From NCBI GenBank assembly GCA_001599355.1, contig BCGQ01000011.1, positions 1 through 64,000 on the forward strand: a stretch of DNA of 64,000 nt, written 5' to 3'. Below the pieces are notes generated by a model, which was given only the letters and a program-made list of their open reading frames with translations, did not search any database and was not told the origin of the DNA. The position numbers and the translations under genes were made by a program. Within the stretch, counting starts at the first letter, position 1; every line of letters begins with the position of its first letter. The stretch comes from Nakazawaea peltata. Its lineage: Eukaryota; Ascomycota; Pichiomycetes; Alaninales; Pachysolenaceae. Of the stretch, positions 1-9,713 are shown piece by piece.

Positions 1-2
1 AG

Positions 3-1130
3 ACTGTTGTTGAGGTCATTTCTGACTACCCAACTACATATGCAGATGGATCTACCGGAATTGCTGAGACTACTTCAATCATCTCCACCATCTGCCCAGA
101 GTGCACAGCCTACACCACCACTGCTGTTATCACCACTGGTGGCACTACCGAGACTGTTGTTGAAGTTATTTCTGATTACATCACCACAGATGCTAGCGGT
201 GCCACTGTTACATCCGAGTTAACAAGTGTCATCTCAACCATTTGTCCTGAGTGTGATGAGGAATACACCACAACTGAGGTCAAGACTAGTGGCTCCTCTA
301 CTTACACTGAGATTGACGTTGTTTCCTACTACACCACAACTAACCTGGAAGGTCAAACAACTGTTGTCGCCACGACTATTCCAATCTCTACTATCGCTGC
401 TGCCGCAACAACAACTCCAGTTGTTACTGAGACTGTAACCGGTGTTACTACATACTACACCACTGTTCCATGCTCTACAGGTACTGGTTCCTCGATTGTT
501 GAATTGGTTAGTGTCTACTCGACCACATGCACAAATGGAGAGGTTAGCCTTGCAACCACCTCTATTCCTGTTACCACCATCACTGTCAACGAAGTCTCCA
601 CTTACTACACAACGGTTCCTTGCTCCACTGGCGGTGAGGCATCTGTTGTCCAACTGGTTTCTTGTTACACAACCACTGGTGCTAACGGTGCTCCTACTAC
701 AGTCACCGAGACTTCTGATGTCTCTACTTTCACCCCAACTTCCTCCTTGGTTACTAAGACTACTGTCTTGAGCACTTACACCACCACTGTCTCATGCTCT
801 AAGTGCACTGAGACCGGTGCCTCTGAAATTGCTGTAATCTCTGAGTATGCCACAACTGGTGCTAATGGTGATTACACCACTGTTACAGTAACATCGGTAG
901 TTTCGACAGTTACTTCTGGTGCTGTTACTGAAGCTGCTACTGAAGCTACTGGTGCTGCCACCGGTGCTACTGCTGCAGCTGGAACTACTGCATCTACCTC
1001 AGCCGCTTCTGCCAGTGGACTGGCCACAGCTACTGAGTTAGAGGGTAGTGGTTCATCCGTTGCCCACGGTGTCTTCGGCAAATTGTTCTCTGCAATTGCC
1101 GTTGTTATCTTGGGTGCATTCATGATCTAA
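3..1130 (+). CDS. GPI-anchored cell-wall/adhesin-like protein, 3' part
   Basis: An open frame enters from the left edge and ends at TAA 1128-1130, so only the C-terminal ~375 residues are present. It is extremely Thr/Ser/Val-rich with paired cysteines. Diverged repeats carry a VVEVISDY...TICPEC unit (copies at about nt 3-155 and 156-300), then YYTTVPCSTG units (about nt 445-500 and 600-640). The protein ends in a Ser/Ala/Gly-rich stretch and a hydrophobic tail (FSAIAVVILGAFMI), the usual form of a GPI-attachment signal. These traits fit a flocculin/Hyr-like mannoprotein of the outer cell wall. The ligand and subfamily cannot be told because the N-terminal domain is off the window. Other frames through this repetitive DNA are also open but show no such protein-like pattern. 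Confidence 0.85.
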   Translation, partial: TVVEVISDYPTTYADGSTGIAETTSIISTICPECTAYTTTAVITTGGTTETVVEVISDYITTDASGATVTSELTSVISTICPECDEEYTTTEVKTSGSSTYTEIDVVSYYTTTNLEGQTTVVATTIPISTIAAAATTTPVVTETVTGVTTYYTTVPCSTGTGSSIVELVSVYSTTCTNGEVSLATTSIPVTTITVNEVSTYYTTVPCSTGGEASVVQLVSCYTTTGANGAPTTVTETSDVSTFTPTSSLVTKTTVLSTYTTTVSCSKCTETGASEIAVISEYATTGANGDYTTVTVTSVVSTVTSGAVTEAATEATGAATGATAAAGTTASTSAASASGLATATELEGSGSSVAHGVFGKLFSAIAVVILGAFMI

Positions 1131-1801
1131 TCATGATATGCTAAGTACTTATACCCACCCCGCTTCAATTCGTTATACCCGAAAGCAACGATATCAAATA
1201 TTGTCTGCTAATTGATTTTTTATTTTCAATATGGTCGCATGATATACCCCGCGAACCATAACGTTTCCTCTTGACAGATCACTGCAGTTGGAGTTGTTAT
1301 TTTAAATTCTTCACCTTGATCAATGAAGTTGATATCCTCCGGCTTCGACTTCGGAGCCGGGCCCCCCTATGAACTTCATATTAACCGTCACCTTAGAATT
1401 AAGGCCCCTTTTCGTTATCTCAACCACATCCAATAATTTGTGTTATATCTTGATGATAAAATTCATGAATCGCTCGATTTCGTTTCCCTTATCAAACCAT
1501 TACAATGACGGTTACAAACTTTATTGTGTTTTATTAAACTATTTTTACTTTATTTGTTGATACCAATTAATATTATCAATTTTTATCGGTCTATTATAAC
1601 CTCAGTTCGTAGAAATCACTCCTCTATTTATATCGTTAAACTATACACAAACCCCCTTTACGTTCTGTCGTTGCAATAAAAAATATTTTTTGGTTTAAAT
1701 CAATTTACCCCTCTCGCGCACACTAACCAGAAAGTTGTGCTATATAAATCATGTTCAAAATCGCATCAAAATAATTGTGCATGCCATGACAACGAGTTTT
1801 G
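1131..1801. other. Intergenic region between convergent genes
   Basis: AT-rich 3'-flanking DNA between the cell-wall protein gene (+) and the following gene (-). It holds a two-layer inverted repeat at 1323-1379 (listed separately). No convincing ORF: a 63-codon frame at 1369-1560 has no protein-like composition. Confidence 0.6.
1323..1379. repeat. Nested inverted repeat (two-layer hairpin)
   Basis: The outer arms ATGAAGTT (1323-1330) and AACTTCAT (1372-1379) are perfect reverse complements. They enclose inner arms CCGGCT (1339-1344) and AGCCGG (1355-1360). The insert is GC-rich and ends in a run of six C, unlike the AT-rich DNA around it. It lies about 190 bp after the cell-wall gene stop. 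It could be a transcript-end structure, or the footprint of a small insertion. Confidence 0.5.
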
Positions 1802-3859
1802 TTAGGACAACAGGATCATTGAACGCTCAAAACCAGAGTCACGCAAATATGTGAATTTGGTCACGTACAATTCATCATAGTTGTAACTAGGGTTACCTTT
1901 TAAAGTAGAGCGCAGAGACCGATGCTTATCTTGAAAAGGGGGTTCCCCCCGAATAGATGCAGTTGTTTTCATTCTTTTCAGGCGTGTTAATGTGAGAGAT
2001 TCTTCCTCATATGATGTCCCATCATCATCATCATCATCGTTACTACTATCAATATCAGATGTGAGGTAGGAAACTGACTCCAAATTTTGTGCTCGCAGTT
2101 GTGACTCCCAAACGTTCTCTGGTCGGACATCGAGCCAGTCACGCACCTTAATATCGTTAAGAAGATCAACATTGATAAGCAAGTGTTTGAAATCGCCAAG
2201 CCTTTGTTCAGTTGCATCACAACTCCATATTTTATCAATTACCGAGTTAGATTGACCCGAATGGCTACTGCAATTCAGGCAACACATCCCGAAATTATCC
2301 ATCTCCCCGCAAATCATATATAATTCGCCAGTTCGTCTATTGATACTGGCTAGCATCTGTAAGTTATCCTCATACTCATCGGCGGCATTCTCGATTAAAA
2401 CATTTACTGTCAACAATATGAATTCTTTTAGTATCACATCGAGACAACGATGACATGTAAGTACCTTCTCGAGTAGCTTTTTAGACTGCAACGAATTGAA
2501 AGGAGGTAATTTGAACCATTTGTCTAACTTCTTTTTGAACAGCATGAACTTGTAGTGATCAGTTAGCACAGAATCTTCTTCGGTTTCAAATTTAAGCTCT
2601 GTATCACTCCCATGCAGTGTCGAATAACGCAAGTCCGATTGCAAAAAATCAATTATTGACCCATAGAACTGGTAGGGTTCATCGCTTGCGTTTTGTCCAT
2701 GGATAAACCCACTTATGGTATTTTCTGTATGTGACACAGAAATTAATCTCATACGAAATTTAGAATCTGAGGAGACGAAAACAACTCCCGACTGAAGAAA
2801 GCTACTAGGAGAATTAACTACCACCACAGGTTCATCTATCTTTGCTTCTTGATTTCTCTTTCTCTTGATCCGTGAACAACCACGTTCTTTCAGCTGTTTT
2901 GGAGTTTTATAATGCAATCTTTGTCTTTCGTCCAAAATCATGTCAAATGTTCTTATTCCATATGCTTTTCTTTTTGACTTAGATGATACATGAGATCCCA
3001 AATGATATTTAAATATGGTCCGAGAGATATGGACCCCCACTTGTCTATTCAAGAGTTGGTAAATTTTCTCGTCAATAATCAGTTCATTCAGTCTCAAAAG
3101 TCTCCATCTTCTGCTGACCTCATCGTCAAGATCATAATCTACTTCGAAGTTGTAATCATAATTCTCATTCTCGTCTACAGAACGATGGTTTTCATTAAGA
3201 GAGTTCATCATCAGCCGAAGTCGAATTAGTGACCTACGGATTTGAGATTCTGTAGGATCACCTGTAGTAGCAGCACGAAGTCTAGTTTCATCTCCAACAG
3301 ATGAAGGAGAATGTCTGGCCTGTCTACCAAAGAAAGGCAGTAAAGAGGTAGCAGCAGGAAATGAGGTCAAATCTGTAGCCAATGAAGAGCTGGCAGAAGA
3401 TGTGTTTGCTGTAGTAAGGTTATTGAGCATCGACAGCAAGGAGCGAGCGGCGTTAGCTCTTGTTAATGGAGCATAAGGTTCTGGAGGAGGAGGCGAACGC
3501 GAATTACTGCGTCTAGAGGGTCCAATATCTTCAAAGTTATCCTCATCAATCTCATTATCATCGTCGTCATCTGGTGAGAGTCCTGAATATTCATTAGAAC
3601 CTTGGCGTAAAAAATTTCTCGAACGACGGAAGACATTTCGTGAAACTAGATCTGGACTTGCATCATTATCTCCTTCTACCATAAATGTGATATGCCTTGT
3701 ATCTTCATGAGTAGTATTGTTATTATTATTGGTGGAAGGGCGGCTGATGAGGCTAGGGGCGGCAGAACCAGAGAATCCGCGGGGGCGGGTAACAAAGAGC
3801 CTTGAGAAAGGCGATGGCATTGGAATCCCCGTTTCCGGGAGGTCATCAGGGAGCGGCAT
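1802..3859 (-). CDS. 685-aa protein, possible Vid24 (GID4/GID10)-family substrate receptor
   Basis: The frame runs from ATG 3859-3857 to TAA 1802. The first ~270 residues are low-complexity (Ser/Asn-rich, an acidic DDDDDNEIDEDN run, Arg-rich segments). The middle part resembles the Vid24 beta-barrel layout: SFLQSGVVF near residue 355, then a segment ISGFIHG...YQFYGSIIDF and a later ELYMICGEMDNFG strand. In GID4/GID10 these elements form the pocket of the GID/CTLH ubiquitin ligase that reads Pro/N-degrons. The match is by eye and partial, and the N-terminus is much longer than in GID4. A second acidic run (DSSNDDDDDDG) lies near the C-terminus. It could instead be an unrelated conserved yeast protein. 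Confidence 0.45.
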   Translation of the reverse strand: MPLPDDLPETGIPMPSPFSRLFVTRPRGFSGSAAPSLISRPSTNNNNNTTHEDTRHITFMVEGDNDASPDLVSRNVFRRSRNFLRQGSNEYSGLSPDDDDDNEIDEDNFEDIGPSRRSNSRSPPPPEPYAPLTRANAARSLLSMLNNLTTANTSSASSSLATDLTSFPAATSLLPFFGRQARHSPSSVGDETRLRAATTGDPTESQIRRSLIRLRLMMNSLNENHRSVDENENYDYNFEVDYDLDDEVSRRWRLLRLNELIIDEKIYQLLNRQVGVHISRTIFKYHLGSHVSSKSKRKAYGIRTFDMILDERQRLHYKTPKQLKERGCSRIKRKRNQEAKIDEPVVVVNSPSSFLQSGVVFVSSDSKFRMRLISVSHTENTISGFIHGQNASDEPYQFYGSIIDFLQSDLRYSTLHGSDTELKFETEEDSVLTDHYKFMLFKKKLDKWFKLPPFNSLQSKKLLEKVLTCHRCLDVILKEFILLTVNVLIENAADEYEDNLQMLASINRRTGELYMICGEMDNFGMCCLNCSSHSGQSNSVIDKIWSCDATEQRLGDFKHLLINVDLLNDIKVRDWLDVRPENVWESQLRAQNLESVSYLTSDIDSSNDDDDDDGTSYEEESLTLTRLKRMKTTASIRGEPPFQDKHRSLRSTLKGNPSYNYDELYVTKFTYLRDSGFERSMILLS

Positions 3860-5056
3860 GTGTGAAATCTGAGCTTGAATATCTACTGAACTGTAGTAAG
3901 CTTATATTAAGACAGGCTTCTGTCAGTAATAAGCAGGGCTAAGATGCGCAATATTACTATAAAAGGGAATTTACAGACTAGGAAATTTAGCATGACAGGA
4001 AGCGTGGGGAAGAGCTGAGTGTGGAGGGTAGACGGTGGGTGGGTGGTGGGAGTAAAGGGACGAAGGTATGAAGTCGAGAAATGAAGGAGGGAATCTTGAA
4101 GTCAAGGAGAGAATAGTGAATCGATGAATCACGAGATTGTCCATGGAAGAACCCACCAAAACTTTGGACCAGTATAAATATGCTGTTCGCACACAAAGGA
4201 TTTTCAGAAAGGGGGTACAATGTGTAATTTAGGAAATCTTTGTGCTTATGCAGCAAAACGATAGTAGAATTAAAAGAAATGAATTGTAATCCGGGATTTA
4301 AAATACAAATGTGGGGAGATAAGCTGTAAATAAGATCTGGAGTAGTGGTATGGGGTAAAGAAATGGGGTAGAGATCTTGGGGTAATATCCGCGAAAGAAG
4401 TTCAAACATGAAAATGGGATGATCGACATCCCGGAGATGCCCTCAATTGGGTCCCAAAACAGTAAAAACAGAGAGAAAAAAAACATCAGATGATCCATTT
4501 CCGGGAGCAGCACTACACATGGAAGTTGCAGAGACGGATTTAAGAATCCACCGATAGTATGCGGCTTCTTTCATAGACCATCCCCTTCAGATAGATAGTG
4601 TGCTGTTCGAAACTCCACCCGATTCCGAGCACTCACTTCACAACATATATAACCCCCCGTTACCTCATACAAGGGGTGTAATCTCTCAAATTTAAATTTT
4701 CGCTCCTATTTTCTTATTAGTGTGCGCAGGAAGAGCTGAAGCAACACAAACAGTGATTAAGTTCCAATTCGCACAGTGGACAAAGCCATTTGACACCCCT
4801 CATTAGCAGTCCAATCCCAACAACTCCTGACCATCCACAACACGGCCAAAAAAACCGCAAAAAACAAAAAACAAAAGGAGGAGAAGCTACAAACAGATAG
4901 GTGCGAAAAAAAATTTTATTCCTCGCTACTATTCGCTAGAAACCCACCAGATTTCTTGAGAATAAAATCGGACAAAGAGGGGATTTCTGGATAAGATTTC
5001 GTTGACTATACAAGGCCAGGAGAAGTACATTTTAGGTGGGAAATTCTTGGATCACC
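3860..5056. promoter_or_regulatory. 1.2-kb divergent intergenic region (GAL4 promoter side)
   Basis: No supported gene. Open frames on the minus strand (for example 3987-4409) have no protein-like pattern. The left half is purine-rich with a G-cluster at 4021-4050 (GGTGGGTGGGTGGTGGGAG) that could form a G-quadruplex. The right half has A-rich tracts, a run AAAAAAAATTTT near 4905 and pyrimidine-rich DNA leading to the GAL4 start at 5057. A TATATAA-like element lies near 4646. Confidence 0.5.
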
Positions 5057-8000
5057 ATGTCTCAAAATCCCGACTCTGTGAAGCCAGAGTTTGATCCCAT
5101 GGATGACTTCTTACATATTTCGCTGTCCGACACATTACCGCTTGAAAGTGACGAGCAACAAAAGAGGGGAGGAGTGGAGTATGGAACAGTATCAGGTTCC
5201 GTGTCGGTGCCATCGGTGCCTGTGTCAGTACCATCAGTACCAGCGTCAGTTCCATCAGTACCAGCGTCAGTTCCATCGGTGCCATCGGTACCATCGGTAC
5301 CATCAGTACCTGATTCAGCTAGACCGCCTCTTTCTTCCAATGTCTCTAGCTCAACTTCCAATCACTTATCAGCAGCAGCTAGAGCTGCCGCTGCTGCCGC
5401 TGCTGACGCCAGTATCGAACAACTGTGTGATTCCTGCAGAAAGAGAAAGTTAAAATGTTCCAAAGAATCTCCAAAGTGTGAGAAATGTCTTCAACATGGA
5501 TGGGATTGTGTTTATAGCCCAAGAACAGTAAGAACTCCGTTGACTAGAGTTCATTTAACCAACGTTGAAAACAGAGTCCGTGCTTTGGAAAACTTGTTGC
5601 AACTGTTATTACCTTCCAATGAAAGCATCGATACCCTTCTAAATCAAAGCCGCAGTATTAATGACTTGAAAATCGATACGTCAATGTTACTTTCGGGAAA
5701 CTCATCAAATTTAAGTTCAAACACATCGTCTCCTTCTTTCAACGGTTTACTTGAATCACCTTCTAATAACATTCTGCTCGACCAACAGACCCAACTGCTG
5801 TCTTCATTCAAAGCAACTTTGCCTGAAGATTATTTCTTGAACGATAGCATTAATGGATTCGACTGGAATGAAGACCAAGAAGATGATGGGTTAGTATTTG
5901 ATGGAGAAATCGATGACAACGATGATACCGGTAGTTTACTTGTAAGTTCAGATGATTCTACTAAACGTAATAGCACCGTTGGTAATGTACCTTCATCGGT
6001 GTCATCGGTGACTAGTCCTCACCTCCACCCTGTATCAAAATCTGATGGAATGGCTCTGTTATCGTACACTAAAGATGGAGGATCCGGTTATTTTGGAATC
6101 CTGTCTTCTCTGCTGTTATTAAGAACTTTGAAAATGGATAATAGTGCTTCAAGTGAGAATGAAAGAGATGACTACGGTATATTTGACGACGAAGACTTCC
6201 TTATGCTTGATGATAATGCCAATACGATTAAAAAAGAGAATCAACCGAATCAAATTGACCGTAATTTGGAGATCCAGTTGAATTCCAAATTCGTCAAAGA
6301 TCAATATATCCTGCTGTATTTCAAACATTACCACACATCATATCCATTTATCCACAAAGAAACGTTTATTAAGCAGTACAACAACGAGTTACCAATTAAG
6401 AACGATGTGATACATCAGATCTTGGTCAACACCATTTTACTGATTGGGTGCTGGTGTATCAATGGAGAAAATAGTAATTTGGACTTATATTACTACAGTA
6501 ATGTCAAGTCATTCCTCAAACAGATCAACATCTTTGCAACTGGTAACATCACACTTTTACAAGCGTTTATCTTATTGAGTAATTACACCCAAAAGAGAAA
6601 TAAACCTAATACCGGCTGGAGTTATTTAGGTGTACTGGTTAGAATGCTGATGTCTTTAGGTTTATACAAGGAGTTCAAACAGCCTAATCAAACCAAGACC
6701 TCGATATTGGATCTGGAGATAAGACGTAGATTATGGTGGGGTTTGTATATATTTGATGCTGGACTGCTGATCACTTTTGGCCGTCCTATCAACTTACCTG
6801 ATAATGATATAATGAGTATTCAAGAGGTTTCAAATATTAACGATGACGAATTGAATGAACTTATACTTGATGATAAAGAATTTGATTCATCCAAATTGAA
6901 TCAATGTTATCCAACTATCTATAGTGGATTAATTCACCAAACAAAATTCACTAAAGTGTCTAGTAAAATTTACAACAGGTTGATTTCAAACAATTCACCT
7001 ACACTGGCTGAATGTCTTGAATTGAATCATCATTTGGAGAAATTCATTAAATCACTCCCACTGTACTTCAGTGAAGATGATAATACTCTGAAATTACTGT
7101 TTGTCAAAGTAACCCCTCAGAATGTTTATTATCACCGTAATGAGATTCCTCAATGGTTGAATTTACAAAGGTACAGATTAATTTGGAGATATAAAAACCT
7201 TCAAATTATCATGTTCCGTTCTTTTATTTGGCAGCGTGCAATTGGTGTTACTAATCCGGAAATTTTGAAGCAGTGTCAAACCAAGGAAGGAAAAGAATGT
7301 CGTCAAGTATGTCTTAACCTGGCTGTGGAAACTATTCGGAGCGTTGAAAATTATACCAAGAATGACCTCTCGATTATTTCCATTTGGTACCTGACATATT
7401 TCTTATTCCAAGCCGTATTGATTCCTATTGTTTGCCTTTGTTCCGAAGTGGATTCGGAACACGCAAATGATTGGTTGGATTCGATCATCACCCTGAGACA
7501 AATTTTACTCAAGTTGTCCAAGTTTAACAAATTGGCCGTGAAATTTATCAAAATTATTGACAGATTGTGTTCCTCGTTTATTAAGGAGAAGAATAAAGAC
7601 AATAAAGGGGCTGATTTGGAGAAAAAGACAAAGAGAAGAAAGAAGGGCAAGAAGGAAACCGAAACGAAAAAGCTGGATGTTTCCACTGATCCGACTCAGG
7701 TAGCTGAGTCTTCGGCCACTTTTGCGCAGTCCGGACCAAATATTGCCAATCTTGTGGACCAACCTTCTGGTGTCATGTTGAATGATATGTTTGATCAATA
7801 TGAGTCTGTTCCTTCTCTTCTTGATCCGACTAATGAACTTGACGATAAGGGTACTGATGATGCAAATGTACTGTTGATTTGGCGTCTCCAGAATGCCATC
7901 GATGGGATCCCAGGGGCTAATGATATTAATGCTGTACCTGAACCAACCACTAATTCGAGCTCGGGTCAAAGCTCGGCTTCTAGTGTTGAAGCTACTGCTA

Positions 8001-8212
8001 CGAACCCTGAAATAGTAGATGGTGTTTCGGTTGGTGCTTCAGACACCCCTGTTGCCACCTCTGGTGCCGCCCCAGGTGTATTAAACGATATCTACTCTTT
8101 AATATTTGACGAATTTATGGACCCTATCAATTTTGGATCGCGCCAGAATATCGACGATCAACAGAATCCAATCGACGTCGATGCTATGATGATGGATAAC
8201 CCAGATTTATGA
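5057..8212 (+). CDS. GAL4: Gal4-type Zn2Cys6 transcription activator
   Basis: The 1051-residue product starts at ATG 5057 (context CACCATGTC). The frame stays open upstream without another ATG. A Zn(II)2Cys6 cluster has C124, C127, C134, C141, C144 and C151 with the CX2CX6CX6CX2CX6C spacing, followed by the Gal4-type linker ([15 protein letters not shown]) and a Leu-rich dimerisation coil. CTG 5423 directly before the first Cys falls where Gal4 has Ala. Conserved landmarks follow: NGFDWNED near residue 264, [10 protein letters not shown] near 345, then the fungal middle-homology region (about 430-800). The C-terminus carries [13 protein letters not shown] from residue 1011, matching the Gal4 segment that is both activation domain and Gal80 contact (DDVYNYLFDDEDTP). 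Residues ~47-85 are an SVP minisatellite and ~106-118 a poly-Ala run. Role by family: binds CGG-N11-CCG sites and activates galactose genes. No GAL structural gene is in this window. Confidence 0.88.
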   Translation: MSQNPDSVKPEFDPMDDFLHISLSDTLPLESDEQQKRGGVEYGTVSGSVSVPSVPVSVPSVPASVPSVPASVPSVPSVPSVPSVPDSARPPLSSNVSSSTSNHLSAAARAAAAAAADASIEQLCDSCRKRKLKCSKESPKCEKCLQHGWDCVYSPRTVRTPLTRVHLTNVENRVRALENLLQLLLPSNESIDTLLNQSRSINDLKIDTSMLLSGNSSNLSSNTSSPSFNGLLESPSNNILLDQQTQLLSSFKATLPEDYFLNDSINGFDWNEDQEDDGLVFDGEIDDNDDTGSLLVSSDDSTKRNSTVGNVPSSVSSVTSPHLHPVSKSDGMALLSYTKDGGSGYFGILSSLLLLRTLKMDNSASSENERDDYGIFDDEDFLMLDDNANTIKKENQPNQIDRNLEIQLNSKFVKDQYILLYFKHYHTSYPFIHKETFIKQYNNELPIKNDVIHQILVNTILLIGCWCINGENSNLDLYYYSNVKSFLKQINIFATGNITLLQAFILLSNYTQKRNKPNTGWSYLGVLVRMLMSLGLYKEFKQPNQTKTSILDLEIRRRLWWGLYIFDAGLLITFGRPINLPDNDIMSIQEVSNINDDELNELILDDKEFDSSKLNQCYPTIYSGLIHQTKFTKVSSKIYNRLISNNSPTLAECLELNHHLEKFIKSLPLYFSEDDNTLKLLFVKVTPQNVYYHRNEIPQWLNLQRYRLIWRYKNLQIIMFRSFIWQRAIGVTNPEILKQCQTKEGKECRQVCLNLAVETIRSVENYTKNDLSIISIWYLTYFLFQAVLIPIVCLCSEVDSEHANDWLDSIITLRQILLKLSKFNKLAVKFIKIIDRLCSSFIKEKNKDNKGADLEKKTKRRKKGKKETETKKLDVSTDPTQVAESSATFAQSGPNIANLVDQPSGVMLNDMFDQYESVPSLLDPTNELDDKGTDDANVLLIWRLQNAIDGIPGANDINAVPEPTTNSSSGQSSASSVEATATNPEIVDGVSVGASDTPVATSGAAPGVLNDIYSLIFDEFMDPINFGSRQNIDDQQNPIDVDAMMMDNPDL
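5196..5310 (+). repeat. Coding minisatellite (SVP repeats) in GAL4
   Basis: Tandem imperfect 9-12-bp units (CCATCAGTACCAGCGTCAGT type, with GTACCATCG variants) encode a Ser-Val-Pro repeat before the zinc cluster. Some units are identical at the DNA level, so copy number probably varies between strains. Confidence 0.8.
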
Positions 8213-8249
8213 AGAAATGAATATAAAAATCCTAATAGAATATATTGCT

Positions 8250-9422
8250 TTAGACAGTTACGTAGTTCTCATTAATCTCTATCGAACCCACTTCAATTGG
8301 GGAGAAGAAAGAAGTCAATACTTCTGAATTTTCCGACCCTTCCGATACAGAAGTTGATAAAATGCCGTATTGATCTGAAAGTGAATCTGATGGAGTACCT
8401 GACAAAGAATAAGGTGTGTCGATGGACTGTTCAACACCGCCAGCAGTGTTGGTTTCATCCAAATCACGAACGACACCTTCCGTCACACCAATCTCTCTCA
8501 ACAAGAGTTCCACCCTTTCAGCATCACAATTAGGGAAGAATACTCTTATAGTGAGAATATGACCCCCAACATCAGAAGTAACCATCGATACAGGTAATTC
8601 TCCAAACCGTTGATGAATTAATTTCACCTGTGACCAAACTTGTTTATAACGCTGTTCATTTTTCAGTAATTTACCCTCGACATCACGGATGACGTCTTCA
8701 TTCAAAAACAGCATCATCTTTGGATCACTGAAATATGAAGGATCTGAAAGTTTGAAATCAACTACAGCTCCAGCCAGTGATTCTTGAGAAGAATTAGCAC
8801 GGGCCATCTCATATACTTGCCTGGCATATTCAGGATCCAACAGTTTGGAATATTGACGGGTCTGCATTTCGTACTGTTTATTATGCTTCTCACGGAGTGA
8901 ATGATATAGCGATCGAATCGAAAGATTAATATTACGAACGCATGCCTTAGTTATAAGGTTTGAATATTGTGAATAAAAGCGAGAATTGGTCTCGTTAAAA
9001 TTAGCATATAACAACCGTGGAGCACAGTTCTTATAGAATAACAACACCGAATTCTTGCTTAAAAGTCCACCGCTAGCAATCTGTCTCTGATTATGAATAC
9101 GAAGATTGCGTAATACAACTTGATAGTTTGATCTTGGCAATGAACTGGCAAATCTAACTTGAGAGAGAGCTGCCCTTGAACCATGACGGAGATAAGTACC
9201 TTGGCGACATGAACTCCAAGTATGTAACCCACGCGTTCCACGGAATCCCCCACTATTAAAGGCCGGTTTACTGTTAGGCCTTACAGGGATACGCAGCAAC
9301 AGCGGTTGAGGTTCCCTTCTTTGTAAAAGCTCCAGCAGCAACTCATCGAGCAGCTCACGTACATCCTTAGCGACTTTGCGCCCTCTAGCCACGACTTCTT
9401 TCAATGATCTTCCAGTAAACAT
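8250..9422 (-). CDS. Conserved-looking 390-aa protein, function unknown
   Basis: ATG 9422-9420 to the stop at 8250. It is convergent with GAL4, only 37 bp between the two stops. The N-terminus (MFTGRSLKEVVARGRKVAKD) is basic and lacks acidic residues early, which could be a mitochondrial presequence. The first ~190 residues are Arg/Ser-rich and poorly structured. The C-terminal half looks folded, with LLDPEYARQVYEMAR near residue 195, a region around YKQVWSQVKLIHQRFGELP, and VFFPNCDAERVELLLREIG near 310-330. I do not recognise the family. Composition and length support a real gene. Confidence 0.75.
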   Translation of the reverse strand: MFTGRSLKEVVARGRKVAKDVRELLDELLLELLQRREPQPLLLRIPVRPNSKPAFNSGGFRGTRGLHTWSSCRQGTYLRHGSRAALSQVRFASSLPRSNYQVVLRNLRIHNQRQIASGGLLSKNSVLLFYKNCAPRLLYANFNETNSRFYSQYSNLITKACVRNINLSIRSLYHSLREKHNKQYEMQTRQYSKLLDPEYARQVYEMARANSSQESLAGAVVDFKLSDPSYFSDPKMMLFLNEDVIRDVEGKLLKNEQRYKQVWSQVKLIHQRFGELPVSMVTSDVGGHILTIRVFFPNCDAERVELLLREIGVTEGVVRDLDETNTAGGVEQSIDTPYSLSGTPSDSLSDQYGILSTSVSEGSENSEVLTSFFSPIEVGSIEINENYVTV

Positions 9423-9713
9423 GATTGTTATTTGTATAGTTGACTAGGTGATATCTGAGTCATTTAATTAATAGATCTGTGGAGTTATCGCTGAGGAAGC
9501 GATGGCGCAGATCTGTCATACTAAATATACGGGTCAATAACGGGCGGGAGGGGAAGGAAGAAGACTCATATTCAAGAGTAGTGCATCGCATATCAATATC
9601 CGTATTAAGAATCTGCGCTGTCTTCTCTATTTCGTATTAAGCTCATCTTATCTCTATTTGTTGTCTATTTGAAGCGACAAGGTATGTTATTGGATTAGAT
9701 AGAATTATAGGAT
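9423..9713. promoter_or_regulatory. Divergent promoter between the 390-aa protein gene and the GYP5-like gene
   Basis: A 291-bp divergent region. A GC-rich block AACGGGCGGGAGGGGAAGG lies at 9539-9557, and pyrimidine-rich DNA precedes the GYP5-like start. Confidence 0.5.

Noticed and set aside
3987-4409. 140-codon minus-strand ORF upstream of GAL4
   Set aside because: A Ser/Pro/Leu/His-rich chance frame in low-complexity promoter DNA; no motif.
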